Below, piece after piece: positions 18,696-27,716 of a stretch of DNA of 64,000 nt. Location: the NCBI RefSeq assembly GCF_015767275.1, contig NZ_JADWMY010000016.1, positions 1 to 64,000 of the forward strand, read 5' to 3'. The notes under the pieces were generated by a model. The model saw only the letters and a list, made by a program, of their open reading frames with translations. It did no database searches and was not told where the DNA came from. The DNA comes from Herbaspirillum sp. AP02 (GTDB lineage Bacteria > Pseudomonadota > Gammaproteobacteria > Burkholderiales > Burkholderiaceae_D). The translations under genes and the position numbers were made by a program. The stretch's first letter is position 1, and every line of letters begins with the position of its first letter.

Positions 18696-19161
18696 GGCGT
18701 TCTGATGGTTTTTGCCCGGGTTTGGAGGCGGCTGTGGATAAGTCTTTGCATATCTGCCGGACGTTTTGGGTATATCTGCGTAATTTATCCACCGCCGAAA
18801 ATTTGTCCAGAATCTGTTCCTTCGCAATGCAGAAGCTTACCAAGCGTTTATCAGAAAGCTAAGGTTTTGATTTTTCTCAGGTAAACAAGGTTATCCACAG
18901 TTTTTGGCGACGTTAACTACTACTACTATTTATATATATCCACATCTGAATTAAAAGACCGGAAGAGCGCACGCGGTGGACATCTTTCCAAAAAGTTGGC
19001 TTTCAAACACCAAAACCGCCCCAAAAGCCCTTGGCAAAGGCCTACAGCGATTCAAACGTCCTTTTGGTTCTGCATGAAGACGGAGAAATCCACGACGTCT
19101 ATTGCCATATAGACACTAAATAGATGTCTGTTAGTCAATTAACAAGCCCGGTCGACCGCCA
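18696..19161. other. Right half of the candidate oriC region
   Basis: It contains perfect DnaA boxes at 18733-18741 (minus) and 18891-18899 (plus), near-boxes at 18785-18793 (TTATCCACC) and 18936-18944 (ATATCCACA), module R, and an AT-rich run at 18918-18955. Beyond 18960 there is about 200 bp of moderately AT-rich DNA with no gene up to the LysR stop. Confidence 0.65.
18867..18944 (+). other. Origin-like module R (DnaA box, GTTAAC, DnaA-trio, AT-rich)
   Basis: The order is TTGATTTTTCTCAGGTAAAC, the DnaA box TTATCCACA (18891-18899), 12 nt with a short GC-rich stretch GGCGACG, GTTAAC (18912-18917), TACTACTACTATT (18918-18930) and TATATATATCCACA. The regular CTA/TAC repeat next to a box and GC cluster is the DnaA-trio arrangement of a basal unwinding system. 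The AT run directly after it would be the first DNA to melt. It is the strongest origin signal in the window. Confidence 0.65.
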
Positions 19162-20052
19162 TCAGGCCTGCCAAACCTGTTGCAATAATTGAAATACCGC
19201 TTGGATGGCATCTTCATGTTGTCTTTTTTCCAGCGAAATGAAGCTCAACTCCGTCGACAACTCGACCGCATCAGCGATCACCAGACCATGGGCCTGCGCC
19301 TGGTTCAGGGCAATCGACTCCCGCGCCAGGGAAAGCCCGACCCCGGACTTGACCAGATCCAGCATGGAAGACTCCTGGTCCACCAAGGCTACCGTATGTG
19401 GTTTTGATTGATGTTGCACGAAGATACGGCTCAATAGACGATGATGTGCCGATTCCGCGGGTGTCCATATCCAGGGCAGGCGCGCCAGTTCCTTCCAGCC
19501 TTTGCCGGAGACCCGGTTTTTCCATCCTGCCGGGGCGATGACGTTGTAGGTGAAGGAAGTCAGCGTCATGGCGTGGAAGCCCTTGCCGGGATCGCCCAGG
19601 AAGTAGCCGACGTCCAGATGGCCGGCCCGCACCTCGTTGAGTACTGATCCCGACATGTGATGTGACAGCTGGGTCGACAAACGCGGATGATGTTCGACCA
19701 GCAACTTCAGGAAAGCACCCAGCCGGATGAATTCCGGGTCGAGGATGGTGCCGATGGCCAAGGTCCCGGTGAGGACATCATCACTGGAGCGCAGTCCGCT
19801 GGCATGCCGACGCAATTCCTGGACATCGGCCAGGATGCGCTCGGCCAGTGGCAGCAAGGTATTGCCTTCCACCGTCAAGACCATGCCGGATGCACTGCGA
19901 TTGAACAATTGCAGGCCCAGGCTTTCCTGCAAGCCCTTGATCTGCAGGCTCACAGCGGGTTGGGTCAAATGCAGCTTCTCGGCGGCCCGGGTCAGGTTGC
20001 CTTCATGGGCAACCGAGATAAATGCACGTAATTGCGTCAAATCCATCGTCAT
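19162..20052 (-). CDS. LysR-family regulator divergent from the mmsA operon
   Basis: A 296-aa LysR protein with HTH NLTRAAEKLHLTQPAVSLQI (about 19-38) and a C-terminal effector domain. Starts at 20052 (MTMDLTQ) or 20046 (MDLTQ) are equally possible. It is divergent from the 20329 dehydrogenase gene with a 276-bp shared gap that holds a perfect DnaA box (20089-20097) and AT-rich dyads such as ATTATAAGCATCCTTTATAT near 20163. By position it should control the uptake and oxidation operon; in some pseudomonads a LysR regulator senses 3-hydroxypropionate for the same gene pair. Confidence 0.9.
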   Translation of the reverse strand: MTMDLTQLRAFISVAHEGNLTRAAEKLHLTQPAVSLQIKGLQESLGLQLFNRSASGMVLTVEGNTLLPLAERILADVQELRRHASGLRSSDDVLTGTLAIGTILDPEFIRLGAFLKLLVEHHPRLSTQLSHHMSGSVLNEVRAGHLDVGYFLGDPGKGFHAMTLTSFTYNVIAPAGWKNRVSGKGWKELARLPWIWTPAESAHHRLLSRIFVQHQSKPHTVALVDQESSMLDLVKSGVGLSLARESIALNQAQAHGLVIADAVELSTELSFISLEKRQHEDAIQAVFQLLQQVWQA

Positions 20053-20328
20053 CTCCAGCGATCACAGCTTCATCCTGGCTTTCCCACTTGTGGATAAGGC
20101 CGTGGATATCCAGGTGAATATCTTGTGGGAATCGTGTGGGTATCATGTGAACAATAAAGACGGATTATAAGCATCCTTTATATTGCTCTTGATAATTCCT
20201 CATTGGATGCAGGCTCGGGCGAGGACTATTCTTGCTGTTCCATGCCGACCCTGACCTGGTCGACGTATCGCAGGAAGGCGCAGGAGACGGCACCTTCACC
20301 CGACATCGACAACACCAAAGGAAACCTT
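20053..20328. promoter_or_regulatory. Divergent control region lysR-mmsA
   Basis: This 276-bp gap contains the perfect DnaA box TGTGGATAA at 20089-20097 and repeated TGTGGRATAT-like words (20098-20150). An AT-rich stretch, 20150-20195, is a likely promoter. No exact T-N11-A operator could be fixed by eye. Confidence 0.4.
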
Positions 20329-21840
20329 ATGAGCCTCCCGCACATCGACCACTTCATCAATGGCCAACTTTCGCGTTCGGAAAGCGGCCGCAGCCAGGAC
20401 GTATTCAACCCCGCGACCGGCGCCGTCGCCGCCAAGGTGGCGCTGGCGTCGGTCGCTGAAGTCAACGCTGCAGTCGCCGCTGCCAGTGCCGCCGCACCGG
20501 CCTGGGCCGAGACCGCACCCTTGAAGCGTGCCCGCGTGCTGTTCAAGTTCAAGGAATTGATCGAGCAGAACCACGATGCCCTGGCCCGTGCCATCACGCT
20601 GGAGCATGGCAAGGTGTTCTCGGATGCGAAAGGGGAGGTGACCCGTGGCCTGGAAATCGTCGAATTCGCCACCGGTATCCCGCAACTGCTCAAGACCCAG
20701 TTCACCGACAACATCGGCGGCGGCATCGACAACTGGAACCTGCGCCAGCCGCTGGGCGTGACGGCCGGCATCACGCCGTTCAACTTCCCGGTGATGGTGC
20801 CGCTGTGGATGGCGCCGATTGCGATCGCCACTGGCAACAGCTTCGTGCTCAAGCCCTCCGAGCGCGATCCTTCACCTTCCCTGATGCTGGCTGAACTGTT
20901 CAAGCGTGCCGGCCTGCCTGATGGTGTCTTCAACGTGGTGCAAGGCGACAAGGTGGCGGTGGATGCGTTGCTGGAGCATCCGGAGGTACAGGCAGTCTCC
21001 TTCGTCGGTTCTACCCCGATTGCCGAATACATCTATCGCAAGGCCACCGAACGCGCCGGCACCTTCCCGCTGCGCGCACAGGCCCTGGGCGGCGCCAAGA
21101 ACCACCTGGTGGTCATGCCCGACGCCAACCTGGAGCAGGCCGTGGATGCGCTCATCGGCGCGGCCTATGGTTCGGCTGGCGAGCGCTGCATGGCGATCTC
21201 GGTGGCGGTGGCCGTGGGCAGTGTGGCCGACAAGCTGGTGGAAGCCCTGATCCCGCGCGTGAAGGCCTTGAAGGTCAAGAACGGCATGGAAGACGATGCC
21301 GAGATGGGCCCGCTGGTGACGGCAGCCCACAAGGCCAAGGTGGAAGGTTATATCCAGAGCGGTGTCGATGCCGGCGCCAAGCTGCTGGTCGATGGCCGTG
21401 GCCTGAAGGTGTCAGGCCATGAAGAAGGTTTCTTCATCGGCGGCACGCTCTTCGACAACGTCAGCACCGAGATGAAGATCTACCAGGAAGAAATCTTCGG
21501 CCCCGTGCTGTGCGTGGTGCGGGTGCCGGACTTCGCCTCGGCCGTGCAACTGATCAACGCCCACGAGTATGGCAACGGTGTATCGCTGTTCACTGCCGAT
21601 GGCAATACGGCGCATGAGTTCTCGCGCCGCATCCAGGTCGGCATGGTGGGCATCAACGTGCCCATCCCGGTGCCGATGGCCTGGCACTCCTTCGGCGGCT
21701 GGAAGCGCTCGCTCTTCGGCGATACCCATGCCTATGGCGAGGAGGGCATCCGCTTCTATACCCGCTACAAGTCCATCATGCAGCGCTGGTCGGCTACTAT
21801 CGGCAAGGGGGCGGAGTTCACCATGCCGGTGGCCAAGTAA
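20329..21840 (+). CDS. mmsA: CoA-acylating methylmalonate/malonate-semialdehyde dehydrogenase
   Basis: ATG 20329 is chosen because AAAGGA precedes it at the right distance and the protein then starts [15 protein letters not shown]; the longer frame from 20203 has no ribosome site. The 503-aa product has the aldehyde dehydrogenase fold with MmsA features: [39 protein letters not shown] and catalytic Cys287 in GERCMAIS. MmsA turns methylmalonate or malonate semialdehyde plus CoA and NAD into propionyl-CoA or acetyl-CoA with CO2 loss. It heads a same-strand run with a GMC oxidoreductase and an ABC importer. Confidence 0.93.
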   Translation: MSLPHIDHFINGQLSRSESGRSQDVFNPATGAVAAKVALASVAEVNAAVAAASAAAPAWAETAPLKRARVLFKFKELIEQNHDALARAITLEHGKVFSDAKGEVTRGLEIVEFATGIPQLLKTQFTDNIGGGIDNWNLRQPLGVTAGITPFNFPVMVPLWMAPIAIATGNSFVLKPSERDPSPSLMLAELFKRAGLPDGVFNVVQGDKVAVDALLEHPEVQAVSFVGSTPIAEYIYRKATERAGTFPLRAQALGGAKNHLVVMPDANLEQAVDALIGAAYGSAGERCMAISVAVAVGSVADKLVEALIPRVKALKVKNGMEDDAEMGPLVTAAHKAKVEGYIQSGVDAGAKLLVDGRGLKVSGHEEGFFIGGTLFDNVSTEMKIYQEEIFGPVLCVVRVPDFASAVQLINAHEYGNGVSLFTADGNTAHEFSRRIQVGMVGINVPIPVPMAWHSFGGWKRSLFGDTHAYGEEGIRFYTRYKSIMQRWSATIGKGAEFTMPVAK

Positions 21841-21910
21841 GGCCGGCACGTAGAGATAGAGAACAAGAACCGAGAACAAAAATAGAAAACACAAACGCAC
21901 CGGAGACAAC

Positions 21911-23530
21911 ATGCAATCGGCAGGGCAATACGACTACATCATCATCGGCGCCGGCACCGCCGGCTGTGTCATGGCCAATCGGCTGTCCAGGAAGACCGGC
22001 AAGAAGGTGCTGCTGATCGAAGCGGGCGCCAAGGACGATTACATCTGGATCCATATTCCGGTGGGCTATCTCTACTGCATCAACAATCCGCGCACCGACT
22101 GGATGTTCCGCACCGAGGCCGACGCCGGCCTGAACGGACGCAGCCTGATCTACCCGCGTGGCAAGGTGCTGGGCGGCAGTTCCTCGATCAACGGCATGAT
22201 CTACATGCGCGGCCAGGCGCGTGACTACGAGCACTGGGCGGACCTCACCGGCGACGACAGCTGGCGCTGGGACCAGGTACTGCCGCTGTTCCGCAAGAGC
22301 GAGGATTACCACCTGGGCGAGAGCGAATTCCACGGCGCCGGGGGCGAGTGGCGGGTCGAGAAGCAGCGCCTGCGCTGGGACATCCTGGATGCCTTCCGCG
22401 AGGCCGCCGCCGAGAACGGCATCCCCAAGCTCGATGACTTCAACCGGGGCGATAACGAGGGCTGTGGCTACTTCGACGTCAACCAGAAGCGCGGCGTGCG
22501 CTGGAACGCTTCCAAGGCCTTCCTGCGGCCTGCCATGAAGGATGGCAGCCTGACCATCATGACCGGCTCACACGTCAGGAAGCTGCGCATGGAGCAGGGT
22601 GTCGACGGACCGGTCTGCACCGGTGTCGAATTCACCGGCGGTGGCAGCGAGTGGCTGGCCGAGGCCAAGGAGACCATTCTCTGCGCCGGTGCCATCGGCT
22701 CGCCGCATATCCTGCAGATGTCGGGTATCGGCGCCCCTGCGCTGTTGCAGCAGCACCAGATCCCGGTGGTCCACGCCTTGCCCGGCGTGGGCGAGAACCT
22801 GCAGGATCACCTGCAGATGCGTATGGTGTTCAAGGTCAATGGCACCAGCACCCTCAATGCCATGGCTTCGACCCTCTTCGGAAAGATGAAGATCGGACTG
22901 GAATACCTGCTGATGCAAAGCGGTCCCATGTCGATGGCACCCTCGCAGCTGGGCGCCTTCGCCCGGTCCGATGCGCAACAGACCAGCGCCAACCTGCAGT
23001 ACCACGTGCAGCCGCTGTCGCTGGAAAAATTCGGCGATCCGCTGCATGCCTTCCCGGCCTTCACCGCCAGCGTGTGCAACCTGCGTCCGACCTCGCGCGG
23101 GCACGTACGCCTGGCCTCTACCGATCACGCGCTGGCCCCGCGCATCACCACCAACTATCTCTCCACCGAAGAAGATCTCAAGGTCGCCGCCGATGCCCTG
23201 CGCCTGACCCGGCGCATCGCCGCTTCCCCGGCACTGGCGCGCTACCGGCCCGAGGAGTACAAGCCTGGCGTGCAGTACCAGAGCGAAGAGGATCTGCGCC
23301 GCGCTGCCGGTGACGTGGGCACCACCATCTTCCATCCGGTCGGCACCTGTCGCATGGGCCGCAGCGACGATGCTGCCGCCGTCGTGGACGCGCATTGCCG
23401 TGTGCGCGGGGTGTCGGGACTGAGCGTGGCCGATGCCTCCGTGATGCCCTCCATCACCTCCGGCAATACCAATTCGCCGACCGTCATGATTGCCGAGAAA
23501 GTCGCTGCCAGCTTGCTTTCCCGAGCGTAA
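21911..23530 (+). CDS. GMC-family FAD alcohol dehydrogenase/oxidase
   Basis: This 539-aa flavoprotein has the Rossmann motif IIIGAGTAGCVMANRLS (10-26), the GMC signature GGSSSINGMIYMRG (around 90-103) and the catalytic His475 in HPVGTCRMG. Typical annotation would be choline dehydrogenase-like, but no betaine genes are near. GMC enzymes oxidise primary alcohols to aldehydes. Next to mmsA, a good candidate reaction is 3-hydroxypropionate to malonate semialdehyde, as for HpdH of Pseudomonas denitrificans; this is inference from context. A GGAGACAAC ribosome site precedes ATG 21911. Confidence 0.9.
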   Translation: MQSAGQYDYIIIGAGTAGCVMANRLSRKTGKKVLLIEAGAKDDYIWIHIPVGYLYCINNPRTDWMFRTEADAGLNGRSLIYPRGKVLGGSSSINGMIYMRGQARDYEHWADLTGDDSWRWDQVLPLFRKSEDYHLGESEFHGAGGEWRVEKQRLRWDILDAFREAAAENGIPKLDDFNRGDNEGCGYFDVNQKRGVRWNASKAFLRPAMKDGSLTIMTGSHVRKLRMEQGVDGPVCTGVEFTGGGSEWLAEAKETILCAGAIGSPHILQMSGIGAPALLQQHQIPVVHALPGVGENLQDHLQMRMVFKVNGTSTLNAMASTLFGKMKIGLEYLLMQSGPMSMAPSQLGAFARSDAQQTSANLQYHVQPLSLEKFGDPLHAFPAFTASVCNLRPTSRGHVRLASTDHALAPRITTNYLSTEEDLKVAADALRLTRRIAASPALARYRPEEYKPGVQYQSEEDLRRAAGDVGTTIFHPVGTCRMGRSDDAAAVVDAHCRVRGVSGLSVADASVMPSITSGNTNSPTVMIAEKVAASLLSRA

Positions 23531-23743
23531 ACGGGGGATTCTCAGCCGCTGGCGGATACGGTGTTTATACGTATTGTATGAATGGTACGAACCGGCTACT
23601 ATGCGCCAAATATTAAAACGAGCTTCTCGATTCGCCAGGTAGAAAACGGCGGCGCCTGCATCCACAAGATGCAAGCCAACCGCAGCAGGCAGGCCTTGAC
23701 GACCGGATCAACCGGCGCGGGCATCAAAGGGAAAGAAGAGACC

Positions 23744-24514
23744 ATGACAGACGTCATTCTGGAGACACGAAACCTGACGAAGGAATTCAAGGGTTTCACG
23801 GCAGTGAGCGCGGTCAACCTGCAAATTGAGCGCGGCCATATTCATGCATTGATCGGCCCCAATGGTGCCGGCAAGACCACCTGTTTCAACCTGCTGACCA
23901 AGTTCCTGGTACCGACCTCGGGCCAGATCCTGTTCAACGGCAAAGACATCACCATGGATGCACCGGCGCAGATCGCGCGCCAGGGCATCATCCGTTCCTT
24001 CCAGATTTCGGCCGTCTTCCCGCACATGAGCGTGCTGGAGAACGTGCGCATCGGCCTGCAGCGCAAGCTCGGTACCTCCTTCCATTTCTGGAAGAATGGC
24101 GAGAGCTTGAAGCAGCTCGACCAGCGCGCCATGCAGCTGCTGGAAGAAGTGGACCTCACCAGCTTCGCCCACACCATCACGGTGGACCTGCCCTACGGCC
24201 GCAAGCGCGCGCTGGAGATCGCCACCACCCTGGCCATGGAACCGGAGCTGATGCTGCTGGACGAGCCCACCCAGGGCATGGGCCACGAAGACGTGGACCG
24301 CGTCACGGCACTGATCAAGAAGGTCTCGGCCGGTCGCACCATCCTCATGGTGGAGCACAACATGAGCGTGATCTCCGGCATCTGCGACCGCATCAGCGTG
24401 CTGCAACGTGGCGCGCTGCTGGCCGAAGGCAGCTATGAAGAAGTCTCGCGCAATCCGCAGGTGATGGAAGCCTACATGGGCAGCACCTCGGCCGAACTGC
24501 AAGGGGCTCACTGA
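23744..24514 (+). CDS. Branched-chain-amino-acid-type ABC importer, ATP-binding protein (LivG-like)
   Basis: The start ATG 23744 (MTDVILETRNLTKEF) follows AAAGAAGAG; a longer frame from 23582 is unlikely. The 256-aa protein has Walker A GPNGAGKTT, the LivG-type signature LPYGRKRALEIATTL in place of LSGGQ, Walker B LMLLDEP and the D-loop QGM, then HNMSVI (switch His). It energises uptake through the 26820 and 27717 permeases. Its stop overlaps the next gene as TGATG. Confidence 0.92.
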   Translation: MTDVILETRNLTKEFKGFTAVSAVNLQIERGHIHALIGPNGAGKTTCFNLLTKFLVPTSGQILFNGKDITMDAPAQIARQGIIRSFQISAVFPHMSVLENVRIGLQRKLGTSFHFWKNGESLKQLDQRAMQLLEEVDLTSFAHTITVDLPYGRKRALEIATTLAMEPELMLLDEPTQGMGHEDVDRVTALIKKVSAGRTILMVEHNMSVISGICDRISVLQRGALLAEGSYEEVSRNPQVMEAYMGSTSAELQGAH

Positions 24515-25281
24515 TGAGTACCGCTACCCTCCATGCCGATGCCATGACGACGTCTTCTTCCGCTTCTTCCAACACGCCGCTGGTGCTGCAGATCAGCGAT
24601 CTGCAATCCTGGTATGGCGAATCGCACATCCTGCACAACGTCAACCTGAACGTCCACCAGGGCGAAGTGGTGACGCTGCTGGGCCGCAACGGCGCCGGTC
24701 GTACCACCACGCTGCGCTCCATCATGGGCCTGGTTGGCACCCGCAAGGGATCGATCAAGATCAATGGCCAGGAGACCATCAACCTGGCCACCCACAAGAT
24801 CGCCCACTACGGTGTCGGTTACTGCCCCGAAGAGCGCGGCATCTTTTCCTCGCTCTCGGCTGAGGAAAACCTGATGCTGCCGCCCTTCGTCTCCAAGACC
24901 GAGAAGGGCATGTCGATCGAAGAAATCTACGACATGTTCCCCAACCTGAAGGAGCGTCGCAACAGCCAGGGCACGCGCCTGTCGGGCGGCGAACAGCAGA
25001 TGCTGGCGGTGGCCCGCATCCTGCGCACCGGTGCCCGCCTGCTGCTGCTGGACGAGATTTCCGAAGGCTTGGCACCGGTCATCGTGCAGGCGCTGGCGCG
25101 CATGATCACAACCCTGAAGGCCAAGGGCTACACCATCGTGATGGTCGAGCAGAACTTCCGCTTCGCCGCACCCCTGGCCGACCGCTTCTATGTGATGGAG
25201 CATGGCCAGATTGTCGAGTCCTTCGCCTCTTCGCAGCTGGAAGCGAAGATGCAGACATTGAACGAACTGCTGGGCGTCTGA
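24514..25281 (+). CDS. Branched-chain-amino-acid-type ABC importer, ATP-binding protein (LivF-like) with Arg in Walker A
   Basis: This 255-aa ATPase overlaps the LivG-like stop by one base (a later ATG at 24544 is possible). It has the signature RLSGGEQQMLAVARIL and Walker B LLLLDEIS. The Walker A reads GRNGAGRT (57-64), so Arg63 stands where the catalytic lysine normally is; the codon is CGT and there is no sign of a sequencing error. Some LivF homologues share this change. If it lowers ATP use, the heterodimer would rely on the LivG-side site, but this is not shown. Confidence 0.9.
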   Translation: MSTATLHADAMTTSSSASSNTPLVLQISDLQSWYGESHILHNVNLNVHQGEVVTLLGRNGAGRTTTLRSIMGLVGTRKGSIKINGQETINLATHKIAHYGVGYCPEERGIFSSLSAEENLMLPPFVSKTEKGMSIEEIYDMFPNLKERRNSQGTRLSGGEQQMLAVARILRTGARLLLLDEISEGLAPVIVQALARMITTLKAKGYTIVMVEQNFRFAAPLADRFYVMEHGQIVESFASSQLEAKMQTLNELLGV

Positions 25282-25469
25282 TCCCGATCCACGCTCGCGT
25301 GCGCGGCGCCACGGCTGCGCCGCCTTCCTGATTTTTCCGTAGCACCTGCATCACCAGAACAAGAAGTACTGCCAAACAAGTACGTCAGCGGGGTGAGCGA
25401 TCCTTTCCCCGTTCCACCAAGTTGTCTCGCTTCAATACACACGCGGGCTTCATAACAGAGGAGATGAAT

Positions 25470-26678
25470 ATGAAACTTAAGGCAATGGCACTGGCGATCA
25501 CCGCTGCAGCAGCGGCATTCGCGACGGCATCGGCTTCGGCCCAGATTTCGGGCGACGTGATCAAGATCGGTTTCATCACCGATATCTCGGGCGTGTATTC
25601 GGACATCGACGGCCAGGGTGGCGCAGAAGCCATCAAGATGGCGATTGCCGACATGGGCGGCGCCATCAACGGCAAGAAGATCGAACTGCTGGTGGCCGAC
25701 CACCAGAACAAGGCCGACGTGGCCGCCAGCAAGGCCCGTGAATGGTTCGACCAGCAGGGCGTGGACATGCTCATCGGTGGCACCAACTCCGGTACCGCCC
25801 TGGCCAGCGCCAAGGTGGCGGCCGAGAAGAAGAAGGTCTACATGCAGATCGGCGCCGGTTCGGCCCGCCTGACCAATGAAGAGTGCTCGCCCTATACCGT
25901 GCACTACGCCTACGACACCGTGGCCCTGGCCAAGGGTACCGGCTCGGCAGTGGTGAAGCAGGGTGGCAAGAGCTGGTTCTTCCTGACCGCCGACTATGCC
26001 TTCGGCCACTCCCTGGAATCCGACACCGCCAATGTCGTGAAGGCTTCCGGCGGCACCGTGGTGGGCTCGGTCAAGCACCCGCTGGGCGCATCCGACTTCT
26101 CCTCCTTCCTGCTGCAGGCGCAGAGCTCCAAGGCCCAGATCATCGGTCTGGCCAACGCCGGTGGCGACTTCATCAACTCGGTGAAGGCGGCCAACGAATT
26201 CGGCATCACCAAGACCGCCAAGCTGGCCGGTCTGCTGGTGTTCATCAACGACGTCCACTCGCTGACCCTGAAGAACACCGAAGGCCTGTACCTGACCGAC
26301 AGCTGGTACTGGGATGCCAACGAAGAGACCCGCGCCTTCGCCAAGCGCTACTTCGCCGTGCGCAAGAAAATGCCGTCGTCCCTGCAAGCCGCCGACTACT
26401 CCGCCGCCCTGCAATACCTGAAGGTGGTCAAGGAAATCGGTACCGATGATTCGGACAAGGTCATGGCCGCCCTGCGCAAGGCCAAGTTCAACGACATGTA
26501 CCAGAAGAACGGCTACCTGCGCGCCGACGGCCGCGTGATGCACGACATGTACCTGTACCAGGTCAAGGCCCAGTCGGAATCGAAGTATCCGTGGGATTAC
26601 TACAAGCTGGTGCAGACCATTCCCGCCGAGCAGGCCTGGACCACCAAGGCTGAATCCAAGTGCGCGGCCTGGAAGTAA
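25470..26678 (+). CDS. ABC importer periplasmic substrate-binding protein (HAAT family)
   Basis: Of two ATGs six bases apart, 25470 is spaced ideally from the AGAGGAG site (25457-25463). The 402-aa product starts MKLKAMALAITAAAAAFATA and has a signal peptide cleaved near ASAQ. The body is a type I periplasmic-binding fold of the hydrophobic amino acid/amide group (IGFITDISGVYSDIDGQGG, GGTNSGTALA, FLTADYAFGHSL). It binds the substrate of the operon's transporter; the ligand cannot be read from sequence, and small carboxylates or amides are possible. A long hairpin separates it from the permease genes. Confidence 0.93.
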   Translation: MKLKAMALAITAAAAAFATASASAQISGDVIKIGFITDISGVYSDIDGQGGAEAIKMAIADMGGAINGKKIELLVADHQNKADVAASKAREWFDQQGVDMLIGGTNSGTALASAKVAAEKKKVYMQIGAGSARLTNEECSPYTVHYAYDTVALAKGTGSAVVKQGGKSWFFLTADYAFGHSLESDTANVVKASGGTVVGSVKHPLGASDFSSFLLQAQSSKAQIIGLANAGGDFINSVKAANEFGITKTAKLAGLLVFINDVHSLTLKNTEGLYLTDSWYWDANEETRAFAKRYFAVRKKMPSSLQAADYSAALQYLKVVKEIGTDDSDKVMAALRKAKFNDMYQKNGYLRADGRVMHDMYLYQVKAQSESKYPWDYYKLVQTIPAEQAWTTKAESKCAAWK

Positions 26679-26714
26679 GCAGGACGCACCGAGCAGCGCG
26701 CAACAAGCAGTAAG

Positions 26715-26787
26715 GCCATCGCACAGCCCAGCAAAATCTGTCATTTCTGTTCACGCGGGGATGGCAGATTTTTGCTGTAGGCGATGG
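26715..26787 (+). promoter_or_regulatory. Long hairpin between the binding-protein and permease genes
   Basis: CCATCGC (26716-26722) can pair with GCGATGG (26781-26787), and inside it AGCAAAATCTG (26730-26740) pairs with CAGATTTTTGCT (26765-26776) with one bulge. Such hairpins between binding-protein and permease genes usually stabilise the upstream mRNA and lower downstream expression. The T stretch in the right arm is not placed like a terminator tail. Confidence 0.5.
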
Positions 26788-26819
26788 TGATTTTCACCCA
26801 TCTGGATGAACGGGTTTTT

Positions 26820-27704
26820 ATGGAACTATTCGGCATACCCCTGCAAGCCTTGTTGAGCCAGCTCCTGCTGGGACTGGTCAACGGCTCCTTCTACGCCATG
26901 CTCTCGCTGGGCCTGGCGGTGATCTTCGGCTTGCTCAACGTGATCAACTTTGCGCACGGCACGCTGTACATGCTGGGCGCTTTCCTGGCGTGGATGGGCC
27001 TGTCCTATCTCGGCCTGAACTACTGGGTCATGCTCATCGTGGCACCGATCCTGGTGGGCGCATTCGGCATCGTCATCGAGAAGACCATGCTGCGCTGGCT
27101 CTACAAGCTGGACCACCTCTACGGGCTGCTGCTGACCTTCGGCATCACGCTGATGATCGAGGGCATCTTCCGCTCCATCTATGGCGTTTCCGGCCAGCCG
27201 TATTCGGTGCCTGACCTGCTGCAGGGGGCGACCAACCTCGGCTTCATGGTGCTGCCGAACTACCGCGCCTGGGTCGTGGTGGCGTCGCTGATCGTCTGTT
27301 TCGCCACCTGGTTCGTGATCGAAAAGACCCGCCTGGGCGCCTACCTGCGCGCCGGTACCGAGAACCCCAAGCTGGTGGAAGCCTTCGGTATCAACGTGCC
27401 GCTGATGGTGACCCTGACCTACGGCTTCGGCGTGGCGCTGGCCGCTTTCGCCGGCGTGCTGGCCGCACCGGTGATCCAGGTCTCGCCGCTGATGGGCTCC
27501 AACCTCATCATCACGGTGTTTGCGGTGGTGGTCATCGGGGGCATGGGTTCCATCCTCGGCTCCATCCTGACCGGGCTGATGCTCGGCCTGGTCGAGGGCC
27601 TGACCCGGGTGTTCTACCCCGAACTGTCGGCCACCGTGGTCTTCATCATCATGGCCATCGTCCTGATGGTCCGTCCGGCCGGCCTGTTCGGCAAAGAGAA
27701 ATAA
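26820..27704 (+). CDS. Branched-chain-amino-acid-type ABC permease (LivH-like)
   Basis: The start MELFGIPLQALLSQ at 26820 is preferred since the ATG at 26784 lies inside the hairpin. The 294-aa product has eight or so hydrophobic spans and the LivH hallmarks VNGSFYAMLSLGLAVIFGLL and NFAHGTLYMLGAF, plus the ATPase contact stretch ENPKLVEAFGINV. It forms the inner-membrane channel with the LivM-like protein. Confidence 0.92.
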   Translation: MELFGIPLQALLSQLLLGLVNGSFYAMLSLGLAVIFGLLNVINFAHGTLYMLGAFLAWMGLSYLGLNYWVMLIVAPILVGAFGIVIEKTMLRWLYKLDHLYGLLLTFGITLMIEGIFRSIYGVSGQPYSVPDLLQGATNLGFMVLPNYRAWVVVASLIVCFATWFVIEKTRLGAYLRAGTENPKLVEAFGINVPLMVTLTYGFGVALAAFAGVLAAPVIQVSPLMGSNLIITVFAVVVIGGMGSILGSILTGLMLGLVEGLTRVFYPELSATVVFIIMAIVLMVRPAGLFGKEK

Positions 27705-27716
27705 TCGGAGACCGGC

